Origin: UBA11540 sp045531755
GTDB lineage: Bacteria; Bacillota; Clostridia; Oscillospirales; Ruminococcaceae
DNA: 14,033 nt
Assembly: GCA_045531755.1 (NCBI GenBank)
Contig: JAZSEP010000002.1
Coordinates: forward strand, 1 to 14,033
Reading direction: 5' to 3'
Both the position numbers and the translations under genes were made by a program. A model generated the notes under the pieces. That model did no database searches and was not told the origin of the DNA. It saw only the letters and a program-made list of their open reading frames with translations. Shown here piece by piece: positions 12,113-14,033 of the stretch (position 1 is the first letter of the stretch; each line of letters begins with the position of its first letter).

Positions 12113-13348
12113 ATGAACGATTATAAATTTGGAAATTTCATATATACGCTTCGCACCGAAAAGGGTATGACCCAACAGGATTTGGCAAAAGCACTCGGCG
12201 TAACTCCTGCGGCGGTGTCAAAGTGGGAAAACGGAAGCTCAAAGCCGAGATACGAGATGCTTTTGAAGCTGGCGGAGATTCTCGACGTGAGCTCCGAGGA
12301 ACTCATTAACGGCGAGAAAACCGACGAACAGCCTGTCCCTGAGGTTAGCGATAATCCCCCGAAAAAACGGCCCTCGGTGTTTAAGATTGTTGGGATAACG
12401 GTTTTGGTTTTGGTGCTTATTTTCTGTGCAAGCATTATAATTAGACCGAGCAAACCGCCGGAACAGACGAAAAGCATCAACAGCAACGTCAACTCGAATA
12501 ATCAAAGCTATTGTACGGTTGTCAAGCACGGTGATTGGATATACTACTGCGACCCCTACAGCCCTGAATACTACCTTTACAAAATGCGTACCGACAAAAG
12601 CGAAAAGCAGCGCCTTGTCAAAGATTGGGCCGCGGCTATAAGCGTAACTGAAGATTGGGTGTATTATAGCAAACAGACCATTAAAGACGGATATGCAGGG
12701 GTGTATCGAATAAAACACGACGGAACACAAAAAGAGCTTCTTGCGTCGGGGAAATTCTGGTATATCTATGCGACAGACGAGTGGGTATACTATGCAGACG
12801 GAACGCCTTATATCGGCGGAACCTTGTTCAGAATGAAGCCCGACGGTACGCAGTCCGAGCAGGTGTCTAACCAGCGGTGTAAAAGTATAAGCATCGACGG
12901 CGATTGGATATACTACACCCTCTGGCACGCACCGTTTGCCTATAAAATGCGGCTTGACGGAACGGAAAACACACGGCTCGAGCCTGTCCGAACCATCCGT
13001 AACATAGTGGTAGAGGACGACACCCTTTATACCTACGACGGCAACCTGCTTAGAATCAAGCAGCTCGACGGTCCGGGATATAAGCAGTACGTGCAAAGGG
13101 GCATCGAGCAGTTTAACGTCAGCGACGGATGCATCTACTTTGTCAAAAATCAGACGGGACAGGCAACCTTTTATAAGATTAATTCCGACCTGAGCGGATA
13201 TACCGAGCTTTTCACGATGAACGGCTCTTTTACAAACGAATATATGTGCGTGATTGACGATTGGCTCTATTTTTCACGTCGTGACAAAAAAGATCGGATG
13301 TACCGCGTCAAAACCGACGGCTCTGGCGAAGTAGAGCTTGTAAGCTGA
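12113..13348 (+). CDS. Membrane-anchored XRE regulator with DUF5050-like beta-repeat sensor
   Basis: The 411-residue product starts with an XRE helix-turn-helix (6-65; MTQQDLAKALGVTPAAVSKWENG) that aligns without gaps to the preceding regulator. A transmembrane helix lies at about 90-110 and an Asn/Ser-rich linker at about 121-132. A domain of about seven repeats (140-411) follows, each built on W(I/V)YY...(L/M)YR(I/M)K.DGT, as in DUF5050/propeller-like extracytoplasmic domains. The HTH is expected in the cytosol and the repeats outside. Ligand and target genes are unknown. GAGGAG at 12103-12108 lies four bases before the ATG; a Met 16 codons upstream has no ribosome binding site. The lipoprotein gene begins 19 bases after its stop, so the two are probably cotranscribed. 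Confidence 0.85.
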   Translation: MNDYKFGNFIYTLRTEKGMTQQDLAKALGVTPAAVSKWENGSSKPRYEMLLKLAEILDVSSEELINGEKTDEQPVPEVSDNPPKKRPSVFKIVGITVLVLVLIFCASIIIRPSKPPEQTKSINSNVNSNNQSYCTVVKHGDWIYYCDPYSPEYYLYKMRTDKSEKQRLVKDWAAAISVTEDWVYYSKQTIKDGYAGVYRIKHDGTQKELLASGKFWYIYATDEWVYYADGTPYIGGTLFRMKPDGTQSEQVSNQRCKSISIDGDWIYYTLWHAPFAYKMRLDGTENTRLEPVRTIRNIVVEDDTLYTYDGNLLRIKQLDGPGYKQYVQRGIEQFNVSDGCIYFVKNQTGQATFYKINSDLSGYTELFTMNGSFTNEYMCVIDDWLYFSRRDKKDRMYRVKTDGSGEVELVS

Positions 13349-13367
13349 CGTATAGGAGAACTGTAAA

Positions 13368-14033
13368 ATGGCAAAAAGACTTTTGGCTTTTCTTCTCTGC
13401 ATTTTTCTCTTTGCAGGGTGTAATACAGCAATTGACGAAGCAAGCAGCACTTTCGTAGAAACTTCCTCCGAGGAAACGAGCAGTACCTCTACCGAAATAT
13501 CTTCCGAGGAAACGAGCAGTACTCCTGTCGAAGAGAGTAGCACCCCCACCGAAACCTTTGATGCATATCTAAAGGGCGAAATTCCTGCTATCGATGACTC
13601 AAAGGAAACTTACGTCTATCAACATACCCGCATCGGTGATGGCAAAGAGGGGATAGACGACTACGCGCTGTACGACGTTACGGGTGACGGAGTGCCCGAA
13701 CTGCATCTGCGCTTTATGGGCTATGAGATTCTGATGTGTCAAAAAAGAGAACTCGTCACCATCTACGAATCCGGTACTAATTTTCAGCACGGCCCGATTG
13801 ATCTGCTTGAGAACAGTGCTATGCTCGAAGAACATACAACTTTTGAAACAACGTATACCTACACCACTTTTGATTCCGACGGCACATCTAATAAAACCGA
13901 GTTTGGTTTGCTTGAAAACCCCGAAGACGAAACACAAAACGAGTATTGGTTCGGAGAATATGATAAAAAGGTAACTAAAGAAGAATTCGACAAGCTTACA
14001 AAGGACATATTTGCCGCCGCAGAGAAAAAAGCC
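13368..14033 (+). CDS. Lipoprotein with Ser/Thr/Glu repeat linker, 3' partial
   Basis: The frame runs from ATG 13368 to the window end without a stop (222 codons visible). AGGAGA at 13354-13359 is the ribosome binding site. Residues 2-18 form a lipoprotein signal (KRLLAFLLCIFLFAGC) with lipobox Cys18, so the mature protein should be tethered outside the membrane. A Ser/Thr/Glu-rich low-complexity linker (26-63) contains SSEETSST twice. The folded part contains YALYDVTGDGVPEL (near 102-115), an EF-hand/dockerin-like Asp-rich loop (D-x-x-G-D-G-x-x-E-L) common in clostridial exported proteins of unknown function, and probably a calcium-stabilised turn. It sits 19 bases behind the DUF5050-type regulator, suggesting a partner or target of that sensor. 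No specific family was recognised. Confidence 0.8.
   Translation, partial: MAKRLLAFLLCIFLFAGCNTAIDEASSTFVETSSEETSSTSTEISSEETSSTPVEESSTPTETFDAYLKGEIPAIDDSKETYVYQHTRIGDGKEGIDDYALYDVTGDGVPELHLRFMGYEILMCQKRELVTIYESGTNFQHGPIDLLENSAMLEEHTTFETTYTYTTFDSDGTSNKTEFGLLENPEDETQNEYWFGEYDKKVTKEEFDKLTKDIFAAAEKKA
13467..13522 (+). repeat. 36-base-period coding repeat in the lipoprotein linker
   Basis: TCCGAGGAAACGAGCAGTAC occurs exactly at 13467-13486 and again at 13503-13522, encoding SEETSST twice. This indicates linker growth by tandem duplication. Confidence 0.9.

Overview
The window looks like chromosomal DNA of a Gram-positive, probably anaerobic Clostridia-type bacterium (Oscillospiraceae/Ruminococcaceae-like; this placement is inference). 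Supporting signs are AGGAGG/GAGGTG ribosome binding sites, TTG and GTG starts, TTGACA/TATAAT-type promoters with 17-18 bp spacers, many U-tailed hairpin terminators, an ECF-type thiamine importer behind a TPP riboswitch, a MucBP-like secreted esterase, and XRE regulators tethered to the membrane. No CRISPR array, transposase, prophage structural gene or replication origin is visible.

Left part (1-6000). A large secreted multidomain protein, truncated at its 5' end by the window edge, ends in a SASA-type (SGNH-like) carbohydrate esterase domain. A small SLC13/ArsB-NhaD-type permease follows and converges on thiT, the two sharing a bidirectional terminator. thiT is preceded on its strand by a consensus promoter, a TPP riboswitch and an intrinsic terminator. 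A divergent promoter 10 bp from the thiT promoter drives a HAD-family phosphatase. Next come a two-gene minus-strand operon (ribbon-helix-helix protein, then XRE repressor) and a divergent 81-residue acidic protein.

Middle (6000-9670). A minus-strand operon encodes a phosphohexomutase and, 12 bp later, a YifB/ComM-type AAA ATPase. Divergently, one promoter serves two tRNA-Ser genes (UGA, GCU), both with encoded CCA.

Non-coding zone (9670-10300). This is the most unusual part. The terminator hairpin after the second tRNA carries a 46-bp sequence that recurs exactly 335 bp downstream. Between the copies lie two diverged tandem units of about 125-135 bp whose helices are kept by compensatory base changes. 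A second terminator-like hairpin follows, then a 172-bp element with perfect 11-bp terminal inverted repeats filled with small hairpins punctuated by GATAT/ATATC. The right end of that element supplies the -35 box of the nadE promoter.

Right part (10300-14033). nadE (NAD+ synthase) is followed by two paralogous XRE-HTH/single-TM regulators with nearly identical DNA-binding domains but different extracytoplasmic modules (two PASTA domains; a DUF5050-like repeat domain). Then comes a lipoprotein gene with a Ser/Thr/Glu repeat linker, cut by the window end. These three genes look like an envelope-sensing cluster. Functions are inferred from motifs read by eye; no database search was run.
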